This document shows, in pieces, positions 21,153-32,422 of a stretch of DNA of 64,000 nucleotides (within the stretch, counting starts at the first letter, position 1; each line of letters starts with the position of its first letter). The position numbers and the translations under genes were made by a program. The notes below the pieces were generated by a model, which saw nothing but the letters and a program-made list of their open reading frames with translations, was not told where the DNA came from and did no database searches. Origin of the DNA: Erigeron canadensis (lineage: Eukaryota; Streptophyta; Magnoliopsida; Asterales; Asteraceae); NCBI RefSeq assembly GCF_010389155.1, contig NC_057762.1:34780055-34844054 (forward strand). The letters run 5' to 3'.

Positions 21153-21634
21153 CAGAGCCGGCTCAACCTTTTTAGTGGTTTTAAACGGGATTAATTTTGG
21201 AGGCCTTTTTTAAAAGTCTCTAGCAAAATATTTAAACAGATTATGTTCGCAATAAAACCAAATCTACTAATCTTCAAAATGAGATATAACTTGTGGCCTG
21301 GTTAGATAAATAAATAAGTAAATAAAATGGTCTGTGAAAGAAGCCGTATAGCACTAGCAGTATACAAATATTTGTATGTGAAATTTAAGCAAATGTGTAT
21401 GCGTGTAATGTGTGTGCCTGTGGAAGATAGAAAGAGAGTACCAAAGGGTGGGATATATTATCTTCACTTTTTAGTACACCGTTGAGGCGTTAACCATACA
21501 CAAAGCAAAATGCTCTATGCTAAAACTATAAGCCCAGTTAATAAAAGCCCAGATATTAGATAAAATTTGGGGGCCTATATTTTTAGGGGTCTTAAACGGC
21601 TGCCTAACCCAAATACACTATTGGGCCGGCCCTC
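21153..21634. mobile_element. hAT non-autonomous element, 482 bp
   Basis: Starts CAGAGCCGGCTCAA and ends TTGGGCCGGCCCTC, a CAGNGCCGGC-type hAT terminus. It is flanked by a perfect 8-bp duplication ATCGCACA at 21145-21152 and 21635-21642. No transposase ORF. Confidence 0.8.
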
Positions 21635-21848
21635 ATCGCACATATGTATATATTTATATAAACATGTCCTATGTGAGATATATGAACACAAAACTACTTG
21701 GTTTTATGCTTATCTCAAATCAAATATCGCGAAGTCAAAGGCTCTTTGGTGTCTTATATACGATAATGACCCGGAGACTAGAGACCACATATCTCTTAAG
21801 TTGTAAAATATCCACTAACCTCTGTCTCGATAGCTAAATGGCGTGTTC

Positions 21849-22041
21849 CAAGGGCAGTACCAAAGGGAGGGGCCAATGCCCCGCTGAAAATTTAAATTTT
21901 GTCATGAATTTTTATAGAATTTCATGTATCTTTAAAATTTTCTTGTGGATTTCTAAATTTTTCCTTTTTAAAAAAGGTTTTCCTATTAATTTTTTAATTT
22001 TGTCCTCTTTTAATTTATTTTTTTTCCAAATACCGCCCTTG
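21849..22041. mobile_element. Small MITE, 193 bp
   Basis: Ends CAAGGGCAGTA and TACCGCCCTTG are inverted repeats with one mismatch. The interior is AT-rich after a GGGGCC-type subterminal block. The flanks do not show a clear duplication. Confidence 0.5.
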
Positions 22042-22520
22042 ACATACTCTGATATATTCCGAGATGTAATAGCTTCAATCTCATTGCTCTCACATTTGCA
22101 GATTCAAGACGCAGACCACAGAGCCCTGTTTTGGACACGGTACTATTGGAGATTTGGAAGAATGAATTTAAATGGGTATGCAATCCATCCAATCCACCTG
22201 TTTAACAAATTAGATAAATAATTGCTTATCTCTAGTTTATCCCGATATCAACATACAATACTTCTTAGCTAAAGAGATTTATTAGAGTGTATACAAATTT
22301 ATCCATACCAAATCATTTATCTATATGAGTATATGCTTAATGAGTAAATAGGAAAAGAAAGCACAATGACATATGTATATATTACATTAAGAATTATGAA
22401 TATACAAAAGCTATATGTGAGACGAAACATATAAGTAGATGATCTACGAGTGGAAAATGAATACATGCACAAAATAGAATGAACAATGGCGGGACCTTGA
22501 TTCACTCGTATGTAATGATA
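22042..22520. other. 3' flank of the receptor kinase gene
   Basis: AT-rich DNA downstream of the minus-strand kinase gene; probably holds its 3' untranslated region. Nothing else recognised. Confidence 0.35.
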
Positions 22521-25022
22521 CTATCTTGCTTCATCCATGTTCAACTGGGAAAACACTTGGCTTTCACTAGGATAGCTCAAGGCTGATTGATGATCGTTAA
22601 CATCAGAATCGTCGTTTAAGTTAGAAGGCAAGCGATGGATCATGGACATTGGCAACTCTAACGACGTATTCATCGTGCTATCTTCATACGGCTCTTTATC
22701 CGCCACCATTTGTTGAAGCTTCAACGCATATTCTAAGTCCCACAACACATCAATCATGTTCGGCCTCTCTTCCCCTGTCTCCTTCAAACATCTTTGAACC
22801 GTTTCCAAAAATTTTCTTAACGAGTTTGAGTTTATTTTACCCACAACATATGGATCAATTATCGTCTCCGTCATTCCATTGTCTATCTGTCTAATCGCCC
22901 AATCTGCCAAGTTTGCTTCTTTTGGAGGAAGTGTGTTATCGAGTGCTGGCCTTGCGCATAGTACTTCAAGTAAAACAACTCCGAAAGAGTACACATCAGA
23001 CTTTTGAGTTAGCCTCATGCATCCTATGTATTCTGGATCCAAATACCCGAAACTCCCTTTGACGCCCGTGATATTGCCTTCATCCATATTATCCAACCTA
23101 GATATCCCAAAATCGGCCACTTTTGCAACATACTTTTCGTTAAGCAAGATGTTGGTTGATTTGACATCACGATGAATTATTCCTCCATCTGAACCTGCAG
23201 TGTGAAGGTAATGTAACCCTCGAGCCGCACTAATGCAAATCTCGAGCCTTCGATCCCAAGAGAGCTTCGGTAGATTCTTATCCGAGTCATACAAATGATC
23301 TTGAAGGGTACCTTTTTCCATAAACTCGTACACAAGTATCATTTCAGACCTCTCGTCACAATACCCAATCAGAGTAACCAAATGCTGGTACCGTATCTTT
23401 GACAACAGCATAATCTCGGTCACAAACTCGGGCCGGCCCTGCCCGTGACCCTTTTCGCCCCGTTTCACCGCAACTATCATACCGTTTGGAAGAGTTCCTT
23501 TATATACCTTCCCAAACCCTCCTTTCCCAATCATTAGTTTCTCATCGAAACCATTTGTTGCTTGCCATATATCAGCAAATGGCAAACGAAGATTTAGATT
23601 TAAGTTTGGCGAAGGATGGTTGATGGTAAAGTCGATACTTATGCTCGTGTATGAACTCCGACCGTACGATGGCACCAAGTTAGATTCCGGTTTTGCCTCT
23701 GCCACCGCGGGTTTTGCCTTGCCGTATTTCAACCCAATGAAGAAACCAAGTAACAAAACCAACATTAAAGCCACACCCCCAATAACACATCCAACCACAA
23801 CAAACACTTTCTTGCTCTTTTTCTTATCGGTTTGAGTCGAACTAACCGCGTCCGATTTTTTCAACAACTCCAGGATCTCAAGTCCATTTAAAAACACCGT
23901 TGTATTCATACCCGTATACTCCCCAATGCTAACATTCAGAACCTCCGACCCATCCGATTCCACAACGAAATCATGAAAAAACGGTACATAGGTCTCCGAC
24001 TCTCTCTTACCCAATTCAATAACTTTGTTGAAATGGCTGTAAACATAGAAATTAAACCGGGAAGCAGAACTTACGTACAGAATGTCACAAAAATGGGCTC
24101 GAAGGAGATACATGGAGCTCTTACGAACAGTAAATCGCCATGTTGCGTTAACCAGATTATTATTTAACTGTTTGGCTGTTTTGTAAACAGAATCAGGAGC
24201 ATCATATCTGGCTGCTGACCCGTCTTTATACCTAAGGTCACCATCAAAGGGGGTTGCATTTTTAGCTGAAGTATTGCTGAAAATGTAAGGAGCATCCGGG
24301 GTCCATATTCGTCTTAACCTGTCATCTTCAACTTCAACTCGTGCACCACCAACGTTGATTCGATAAACCGGGTTGAAAGCAAAAGCTGACGCTATGTCTT
24401 GGATATCACCATTTTGTCCTTCAGGGGATACATGTGGAAGAGTTGCTTTTATGAAGAGCTCTTTTGGTGCTGTGAAAGCTTCAATCGCATTAACAAATGC
24501 AGGGAATGTCGGATTTGATGGTTCGAACTCAATCTTAAACTTTGGGTCATCTCCAATAGGAACTATAAACTCTCTCATCACTGGCCGATTTTCAACACTA
24601 AAATCCGATAACAAAGTGAACCCAAGAACCGAAACTTCAAATTTAGAACTTGATAAGTCTAGTGATCTTTCAGTAATAAACGGCGAAAAATAAAGACGTA
24701 CCATGACAAAAGTATTGTTTTCACCTGCTTCTAGCTCATACCCTGATTTTTTGTTGAAAATTCTTGCTGTTTGATAAATTTTATGTTCAGCTGGGTTGCT
24801 GTTACTTTTGGCTGCAATAGGACTACCACCAGAGACATAGAAATCGTTCGGTTTTTGGTCGTTAAGGAATGTCTTGCCAGCGAATTCGATATCCGAGTTT
24901 GATCCACAATTAATGAAGTAGTGGTCTGGTGAGTCATATAGTTGTGATCGTGAGGAAACGACTACTGTGAGTAAAGAAATTGTAACGATGATGAGAGTAG
25001 TGAAAAAAAGAGTGGAATTCAT
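22521..25022 (-). CDS. CrRLK1L (malectin-like) receptor kinase
   Basis: One exon codes for 833 residues. A signal peptide is at 1-24. The malectin-like ectodomain spans about 30-385 and includes YFINCGS and a second malectin unit starting near YRINVGG. A transmembrane helix is at 406-431. The kinase domain starts near 488. It has P-loop GKGGFG (499-504), ATP-binding Lys520 (VAVK), HRD (617-619) with KSTNILL, DFG (637-639), GSFGYLDPEY (656-665) and DVYSFGVVLLE, so all catalytic residues are present. Intronless genes are normal for CrRLK1L. This family (FERONIA, HERK, ANX, CVY1 and others) senses cell-wall state and RALF peptides at the plasma membrane. The segment before GSFGYLDPEY is NITGVK, not the usual STxVK of FERONIA-like members, and the sequence looks closer to the small At2g23200/At5g24010/CVY1 group. 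That placement is a guess. Confidence 0.93.
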   Translation of the reverse strand: MNSTLFFTTLIIVTISLLTVVVSSRSQLYDSPDHYFINCGSNSDIEFAGKTFLNDQKPNDFYVSGGSPIAAKSNSNPAEHKIYQTARIFNKKSGYELEAGENNTFVMVRLYFSPFITERSLDLSSSKFEVSVLGFTLLSDFSVENRPVMREFIVPIGDDPKFKIEFEPSNPTFPAFVNAIEAFTAPKELFIKATLPHVSPEGQNGDIQDIASAFAFNPVYRINVGGARVEVEDDRLRRIWTPDAPYIFSNTSAKNATPFDGDLRYKDGSAARYDAPDSVYKTAKQLNNNLVNATWRFTVRKSSMYLLRAHFCDILYVSSASRFNFYVYSHFNKVIELGKRESETYVPFFHDFVVESDGSEVLNVSIGEYTGMNTTVFLNGLEILELLKKSDAVSSTQTDKKKSKKVFVVVGCVIGGVALMLVLLLGFFIGLKYGKAKPAVAEAKPESNLVPSYGRSSYTSISIDFTINHPSPNLNLNLRLPFADIWQATNGFDEKLMIGKGGFGKVYKGTLPNGMIVAVKRGEKGHGQGRPEFVTEIMLLSKIRYQHLVTLIGYCDERSEMILVYEFMEKGTLQDHLYDSDKNLPKLSWDRRLEICISAARGLHYLHTAGSDGGIIHRDVKSTNILLNEKYVAKVADFGISRLDNMDEGNITGVKGSFGYLDPEYIGCMRLTQKSDVYSFGVVLLEVLCARPALDNTLPPKEANLADWAIRQIDNGMTETIIDPYVVGKINSNSLRKFLETVQRCLKETGEERPNMIDVLWDLEYALKLQQMVADKEPYEDSTMNTSLELPMSMIHRLPSNLNDDSDVNDHQSALSYPSESQVFSQLNMDEAR

Positions 25023-25962
25023 TATTGAAGCATAAGTGATGAATGATTTTCTGGTTCAAATGGAATTTATTATTATTATATAATATTAATAATTGGTATT
25101 GGTTTAAGTTTTGATTCATTTTACAAAAATAAGACGACAATATGGAAAAAAAGGGGAGTTGACCAAGACTATAAAGTCAGTCATTTCATCCCGTGGTTGC
25201 AAATTGTAATCTGCACTATTGAAAGAATAAGACAATATTGTTTTTGTTTGTATTGGTTTCAACTTGCAAGTATTAATGAAATTAAATAAATGGAGGTTTT
25301 TGTCAGATTTATCGTTATTATCATTAGAATCTCTCTCTTTCAGTCTTTCTCTCTCGGTAGATATATGACATTAACCTCTAAAATACGTATATATATTTTA
25401 CTTAATGTATTTTTTTCATTGACTCATATGTACATTGTTTATTGAACGTGAATTGATGTTCAATTTTTAGCAGCTTGTCTTGGCTGGAACATTAAATATT
25501 AATATTAAAAATTAGAATATATATGGTCAAATGAATATGGGTTCACGATTCTAATTTACGTATTTAACACATTGTTCAAGGCTGTCTACCTGAGCGACTG
25601 AGCCTCTATAAGATAATCATGACCAAATTCTGCAGGGCTTATTTTATTAACGCACTACTAAAGCCCACTAATGATTACGGTATACATTGGAGGCCCATAG
25701 CTCTTTTCTTTGTGTACCAATCTCCTAAAGGGAGAAGGTTTATTTTGCAATATCTTTTTATTATTTTACCACAAAAAAGGAATTCCAAGGCTAATAATTC
25801 CCAATTTTCTTCATTTCATAATCCACAGCCTTCAACTCATTTTCATAATCTGACCGAGCCATACTAACAAGCCATCACACCCATTTTCACACTGTACATT
25901 TGTACTACATATGATCATCTGCGTACAACGACCTCGATTCCAACAAATTACCTATCTACCCA
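25023..25962. other. Upstream region of the receptor kinase
   Basis: AT-rich promoter DNA. No TATA box is unambiguous, because TATTATTATATAATATT occurs about 55 bp upstream of the ATG. The distal part is unannotated. Confidence 0.4.
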
Positions 25963-26830
25963 TCTAATTCAGTTCCCAGTTTCTACTTAACTTGTCAAAA
26001 TCTCTACATCTTTTGTATCTAAAATTCAGAAATTTATGCTTAATGCACTCCTTGATATTATCACGTAATTTCTCTTTGAGAATGCTAACTTGATTATAAA
26101 TCCTGCTATCTCCTTCTTTCCATATCTAGTACACACAAGCAGCGAGTGTAATCCTTTGCACCACATTCCATACCTTTTTAGGACATTTTAATTCAACAAA
26201 CCACTTAATCAACTTTGGAAATCACATTCCCAATCAAATGGCATGCCAGTCCTATGTATTTTCCCCTACATCTCATGCCAAATCAATTTTGGATAATGGA
26301 TACTTTTTTTAAAGGTGTAGATCATTTGCTTGCAACATGAGATCTAGATTACGTTGTTTTAACCGGTCCGTGCTAGAGAGCCTCCTCACCTCCAATACCT
26401 AGTAGGAGGAGAAACTCCCAACTAAATCACCCGAAAGAACGACATTTAATTGGGATAAAACCTTGCCCTCTCTGCAAGACTCAAAGCTACTTCACTGGAA
26501 GACTTTATTGTGAAAATTCCTTTTAAATGTCTTTCTCAGGTCTCGAACTCGAGACCTCCAGCATGTAAAACTGATGCTCAACCACTGAGCTATAATGGAA
26601 AGTACGGATAATGGATACTCACATTCAAAGAACAAGTGTTTTACATAATCCTCTTTGTTTTTGAAAAAACACACGTATGTTCTTTAAAAGGGTAACTTTT
26701 TACAAGTCTACCATAAGTATTAAGTCTATCTTTTATGGCCAACCATAGAGTAAATGCATGACTAGGTACACACTGTGTAAACCAAACAACTCTTGCCGAA
26801 TTAACTTTACTGCCATTGTCTCTAACATCA
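25963..26830 (-). pseudogene. LINE ORF2 C-terminal remnant (zf-RVT region), split by a SINE
   Basis: On the minus strand, fragments read PSHAFTLWLAIKDRLNTYGR, then a zf-RVT-like KEDYVKHLFFECEYPLS. After the inserted SINE come pieces such as KVWNVVQRITLAACVY.IWKEGDSRIYN and a terminal FRYKRCRDFDKLSRNW. This order matches the end of plant non-LTR retrotransposon ORF2. Several in-frame stops and the insertion show it is dead. The reverse transcriptase core is not present in readable form. Confidence 0.65.
26305..26605 (-). mobile_element. tRNA-derived SINE with perfect 14-bp target duplication
   Basis: Minus-strand head: TAGCTCAGTGGTTGAGCA (A box) and GGTCTCGAGTTCGAGACC (B box in a perfect T-arm hairpin), with an anticodon-like TTTACAT loop. 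The acceptor arms do not pair, so it is a SINE head and not a tRNA gene. The 3' end is a short A-run (TTTAAAAAAA on the minus strand). GGATAATGGATACT flanks it at 26291-26304 and 26606-26619, a perfect duplication. It interrupts the LINE remnant. Confidence 0.85.
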
Positions 26831-27643
26831 TGTCAAACATTTCTTATAAAAAACCTTTATGTTTAAACTTTATCTCAAACTTCAATTAGAATTTAAATTT
26901 ATCTTTTATTTTATGCTATTTCAAATAAAATGAGATCAAAAGTTAAATATGGTCAAAGCACATGAATGATAACGATTATTAACGATAATGTGATAAGGTT
27001 AAAAGTCCGAGTAAACCTAAATCTAACTCACTCACTCGGTAAATATAAACTTAAACAAAAGAAACATAAATCTACTCGAGTACCCAAAGTTTGCATCCCA
27101 ATCTATGTCATTCCTTCCCATCCAATCACAGCCGTCCATCACAATTCCATAGACCCATCACAATTCTATAGACCAATCACACACAATCACACAGATAAAA
27201 AAAATGCTCTTTCTCTAATAAAAACACATTTTCAAACTTGATGTCACTTTATCTATCATATATATCAGATTCTCACCTACTAATTGTACAAACTAATTAA
27301 TGTGTCTTTATTTCATGATGAATATCTCACCAATCGATTGTACAAACTAAATTATGTGTTTTGTATCTTTATTATCTTATTCTTTGCAAAAGTTGTGTTT
27401 CATTAGTTGAGAGATATAAAGAGCGCTTAACAATATAAAAAGACAACACTTCATAAGTTAATATCGCACACACATCTTTTCTCTCTTAACTAAGAACCCA
27501 ACTTTTTATCCATAAAAATCATCCATAAATTATATCATACACATTATCATGTTAAGCATCAAAACCAAAACTTTTTTTACAATATTATTCATAATTCCAT
27601 AAAGCTAATATCAATTATAATTATATATATATATATATATATA
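26831..27643. other. Intergenic, AT-rich
   Basis: Contains a short direct repetition (CCATCACAATTCCATAGACC / CCATCACAATTCTATAGACC near 27136-27172) and a (TA) microsatellite at 27623-27642. No gene. Confidence 0.4.
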
Positions 27644-28512
27644 TTGCCGGTAGAGCAGAGAGAAAAAAAAACTTAACTTTTGATCTGGACCATTGAAATT
27701 AATAAATAAAATAATCTGAGCCTTTGAAATTAGGATTACAGATATGGTAACTAATTAATTAATAAACTAAAAGTCAACTTTGACTATTATATACTCATAT
27801 ATGGTAACTCTTTTTATTATATTTAATATATACGTTTGTAATTATAGTAACTATTTAATACTGAGTACATAGTAATTACGTTCAAAATGACTTGTGTATT
27901 TTTATCATAACCATGATAATTATATACTACATGATAGTTACTTTCAATTTAAGCAGATTTTATGTATGAACTAAACATTAACTTTTGATATCTATCAACC
28001 CCGTACGATGTACGAAGGAACTATATTTATTATACGATTGGTTTTATTTTAAGAGAAAGAAAATATAATTATATATATAAATTGCCGGTAGAGCGGAGAG
28101 AAAAAAATAAACTTAACTTTTGATCTGGACCATTGAAATTAATAAATAAAATAATCTGAGCCTTTGAAATTAGGATTACAGATATGGTAACTAATTAATT
28201 AATAAACTAAAAGTCAACTTTGACTATTATATACTCGTATATGGTAACTCTTTTTATTATATTTAATATATACGTTTGTAATTATAGTAACTATTTAATA
28301 CTGAGTACATAGTAATTACGTTCAAAATGACTTGTGTATTTTTATCATAACCATGATAATTATATACTACATGATAATTACTTTCAACTTAAGCAGATTT
28401 TATGTACGAACTAAACATTAACTTTTGATGTCTATCAACCCCGTACGATGTACGAAGGAACTATATTTATTATACAATTGGTTTTATTTTAAGAGAAAGA
28501 AAATATAATTAA
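27644..28512. repeat. 438-bp direct tandem duplication
   Basis: Two near-identical units, 27644-28081 and 28082-28512, each starting TTGCCGGTAGAGC and ending GAAAATATAATTA. They differ at only a few positions. A third, clearly older copy of the central part (ATGGTAACTCTTTTA...GGTAATTACTTTCA) is at about 29219-29410, just after a Helitron 3' end. The tandem pair is therefore a recent duplication of Helitron-associated sequence. Confidence 0.85.
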
Positions 28513-29183
28513 ATAACTGATAGCTAAAACTTTTATTATATGAAAATAGACATTAACTTTAATATTAAATAATAAAAATAATAATAAAAGAAGATGCATC
28601 TATGATATATATCCATAAGTTCCATCAAAACAATACATAATTTTATTATATGTATGTTATATATATCTAATAAGAAAAGATAAAGAGTAAAAGATAAATT
28701 ATAAATTTAAAAAATAAAGAAAAAAGTGACCGAGAGAAAGAAGCGGAAAAAATTATCCCAAATTTTATTTTAAGAAAAGCTCTATAATATGGTTGATGGG
28801 TTAACTGGTTGATTTCAATTCAAATGGGCGTGTATTATCGGATAAAACAAATTCGTGGGTCGACCTATCAAAAGATATTATATACGAGTAATTTTTTGTA
28901 TTTTTGGGTTAACGGGTTGACCTAATAACCCAAAAGATCAACCGACCCCGACAAAAAAAAAATCAAATTGGTGGATTACCGAGTCAGATCTTACGACCCT
29001 AACCCAGTTTTTCGTATTGGTTTCAAGTTAAATTTTGTGTAAGGTCGAGTATTATAATCATAATATATATTACACCGACTCTATATATGTTATATAAAAG
29101 GTTTAAGACTTTATTTTAACATTATGCTTGATGTGATAATAAACTTTATTGTTAGATATAAGTCTCTTAAGTTTACTTGGTAG
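28513..29183. other. AT-rich repeat-derived DNA
   Basis: Includes GGGTTAACGGGTTGAC-type repeats around 28790-29010, similar to those at 30200-30640. No gene. Confidence 0.35.
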
Positions 29184-29211
29184 CCCGGTCACCGACCGGG
29201 TATTGATCTAA
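29184..29211 (+). mobile_element. Helitron 3' terminus (CTAA type)
   Basis: Hairpin CCCGGTC-ACC-GACCGGG (29184-29200) is followed 7 nt later by CTAA (29208-29211). Helitrons end with a short hairpin about 10 nt before CTRR. The same hairpin with a different loop recurs at 30974-31001. Confidence 0.65.
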
Positions 29212-30973
29212 AAAATAAATGAAACTTTTAATCTTAACCATCTAAATTCATAAGCAAATTAATTTAGGCCCTTTTAACTAAAAGTCAAGTTTCACTATTT
29301 TAAATATGGTAACTCTTTTATTTCATTTGATATATGCTTTCGTAATTATAGAAGCTATTAAATAGATAGAACATGGTAATTATATACTACATGGTAATTA
29401 CTTTCATATGACTTGCATGTCTGATGCACAATCCGATTTTTTATATGTATTTCAGTTAATCCATAATTAGAACATTAGAGCTGATACATAAATTAAATCT
29501 AGATGCATCATGATGTATTTTAACAAAATATATAAAACTTAAATATTGAGAACATAGATGCATAACTGGCTAACTGCGTACTCAACAAATATATAATACT
29601 CGAGATTATAATTACTGTCGGTTGTCTATCAACACATAAAATAGTCGAGATTATAAATTAATGGTTAAATTTTATTTTTGCTTCTTTAAAAAAATTTATA
29701 TTGATTATGTATCAAAGTGCATCACCGATTTTTCTTGTGTTTTTTTTAAATGCTCTTGATTACAGTATAATAGTTTACGATTATTTTGTTTTAGTTTTGG
29801 AAGTAGATCAATGTGCATTAGTTTTGTTAAGGTTGTGGTTGTTATTATTATTACTATTTTTGTTATTATTATTTTTAATTTTTTATTATTATTATAATAT
29901 AATATAAAATCCATTTACTTTTATAAAACATCTTTTATTTAATTTTCATAATTGAAAGTAAAAAGATGAGTTATTTAGGGGGGGGGGGGGTTTGTTTACA
30001 TAACCATTATTGTCTATAGACTACCTGAGTTATATATTTATAAAATCTAAAATGGCATAATTTACATATTTCTGTAGATATAAAGAATTATATATTTAGT
30101 TAAGTTATTTATAAATATGTTTTTAAGTTATAATGAGCTTTTCTATTTCAATAAGACTTTTATTAAGCTTAAAATAAGTTAGAAATTTTTTTTATAAAGG
30201 ATATAGTATACATAGGATGTCGTGTCAGGGTCAATTGGTTCGAATTGACAGGTTAAAAATACCTAACTTGAACTCCACCTGATATCACGATCAGGATAGA
30301 AATTTCAACCCAATTTTCTCAAATGGTTATTCCGAAACCATTCCATCGACACAGGATAATCGAGCGTCGGGTTAAATCGGTTGGTGGATTAATTTTAGTT
30401 TCAACATGTCATATAGCTTGGTGGGTTTGTAGGTTGGCGGATTGATTTCAGGTCAAACAGGTAATGGATTCTTAGGTCTTATGGGTTGGTGGGTTGACAT
30501 ATTAAAAGTTTATATAAGTTTAAAATATTTTTTGGTTGACGGGTCGACTTCTTAATTTGAAAGGTCAACTCGACACGAAATAATCAACTTGGCGGGTTAG
30601 AGAGTAAAAAATATGCAAGTCTAACCCGGTTTTTTTCGCGTTAGTTTTGGATTAGATCGAGTATTGATAGCCTCAATGTATTATAATAAATAAGTGTTAA
30701 ATGGTTATCTTATTACGATACTCGATTTATACTAAACTTCATCTTTGTATACTACAGGGCTTATACTTTTCGTTCATTGTTTTTCTACCAATCTTATATT
30801 TGGTTTTGCGACGTTTCATGTTATGTCTTTCTAATAAACATTGGATATTTACACTTTTATTAATTCACTATATCTTTATAGACGAACTTGAACATATTTC
30901 AAGTACTTTAAACATACTTTCACTTTTGTTAATTTATTGGGATACTTGCACTTTCGTTAATTCATTGTTCTAA
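29212..30973. other. Helitron-derived body, no helicase ORF
   Basis: Starts with a diverged copy of the 438-bp repeat. Continues through a G13 run (29978-29990) and a 30200-30640 block of GGGTTGRCGGGT-like words, then runs to the next Helitron 3' end. No Rep or helicase coding is visible, so this is non-autonomous. Confidence 0.45.
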
Positions 30974-31001
30974 CCCGGTCAACGACCGGGTATTGTTCTA
31001 G
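30974..31001 (+). mobile_element. Helitron 3' terminus (CTAG)
   Basis: Hairpin CCCGGTC-AAC-GACCGGG (30974-30990), then TATTGTT and CTAG at 30998-31001, followed by T as expected for insertion between A and T. Immediately after it a LINE remnant begins. Confidence 0.75.
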
Positions 31002-31425
31002 TTCCATTTGGCAGGAAAGGAATACAAGACTCTTTCAACATACCAAGAGGTCCTCCAAACATGTATGTGATGCTATTTTGGCAACGATACGACTCAAGCT
31101 GCTCTCTTTAAAGTTTAAGCGTAATGATCGAGTTATAAATTGTTTGGAGAAGTGGAAGCTGCCCACCATGATATAGCTTCCTATTTACTCTTGATGTGAT
31201 TGTTTTTTGTTATGTAACTCTTGTCTAGTCGTTATCATCTTGCGTCTAGATAGGTTGATGGATATGTAAAGTGGCATGTCGCTTTACATTAGTAGTACAC
31301 TTAGTTCTTGCACTTTGTGCATGGTATTGTAATTGTCATGCTAACACTAAGTTAGCATGCCAGTACCTTATATGATTTTGGTAAATTTAAAGCTAACAAG
31401 GGTTTGAATTCCCTTTTACCAAAAA
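31002..31425 (+). pseudogene. LINE ORF2 tail and 3' end
   Basis: After the Helitron end, the plus strand reads RLFQHTKRSSKHVCDAILAT, then LKFKRNDRVINCLEKWKLPT and a stop at about 31189. This resembles the extreme C terminus of plant LINE ORF2 (TKRSSKxV...W..P). About 230 bp of non-coding tail follows, ending TTTTACCAAAAAG near 31420, like a LINE 3' end with an A-run. The upstream part is missing; the Helitron may have inserted into it. Confidence 0.5.
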
Positions 31426-32422
31426 GAATACGAATTAAGTATGTCTTTTGTAACTTTGTAACTATATTAGATAAGTTGAATGGGCGGATTATTTTGTGAC
31501 GACTAGCGAAGAGGACTGGAAAAACTTTCTAGTTATAAATGATATTCATTCAGTCATCCTCAGTACTACTGCCCATGGCTTCTACTTCTGCAAACCTTAC
31601 TCTGGCCTAGTTGTTGACTTATTATATTCGAAACATAATGTTGAATTTTTATTAATTAACTTGCCCTTCAAAGAAAACGTAATCAAAAGTCAATTAGAAT
31701 GATCATCTATATGATATTAGAGCATAATTCTGGATTTCGGTCTATCCACCCTAATCCTTCACCACTGTCATCTCCCTCTGCCGCTAGTCAACCCACTTAC
31801 GCTTTTTCTCTATTCTATCTATCTATTCTCTTTCTAGTACCACTGTCTTGAGCTTAAAAAAGAAAGTCTACGGAAGGTTTATCTAAGTTCGTCGACACAT
31901 ATACCAGACTGTATATCTCTCAAAAAAAATAAAAAATTATGATGACTGGGCCGGGTTGATGATTTAATTTCATATTGTCGTTGATGGCAAGGCTACTTAA
32001 ATGAGGGACATCTAAAATGTGTAATAACCAAACTTTGTGAGATGGATGGAAATAGCAAGTGTCTTGTGTTCACAACTACTAACGTATCATTCTATTACCA
32101 ACATTAAAAACCTATATATCCCTTTATTTGACTATATCTTTTGCAATCTGAAATTTTTTGTGGCCATATATACATATAATATGATTGAGAAAACCGTACC
32201 TCTAGTTGAGTCCATTCAATACATATGACTTGAATTAATCTGTTCATTCTAAATTAACTTTCAAAAATGTACAACATTAAAAATCCATAATTCCTCTGTT
32301 TGTTAGCTGCTGAAATATTTGCAGACATGAAATTTAATTTGGATATCAATCAGCAGAAACGTAGAAAAACCGCACTAGTATTTTCTCGTAAGAAGCAGGA
32401 CCGTTAAAAGCATGTGGGAGCT
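31426..32422. other. Intergenic and 3' flank of the K+ channel gene
   Basis: AT-rich, short ORFs without motifs. The last 100 bp, on the channel's 3' side, includes the alternative reading frame discussed under the channel. Confidence 0.4.

Noticed and set aside
26520..26605. tRNA gene with a Val-like anticodon
   Set aside because: A and B boxes and the T-arm are good, but the acceptor stem does not pair and the unit has a SINE body, poly-A end and target duplication.
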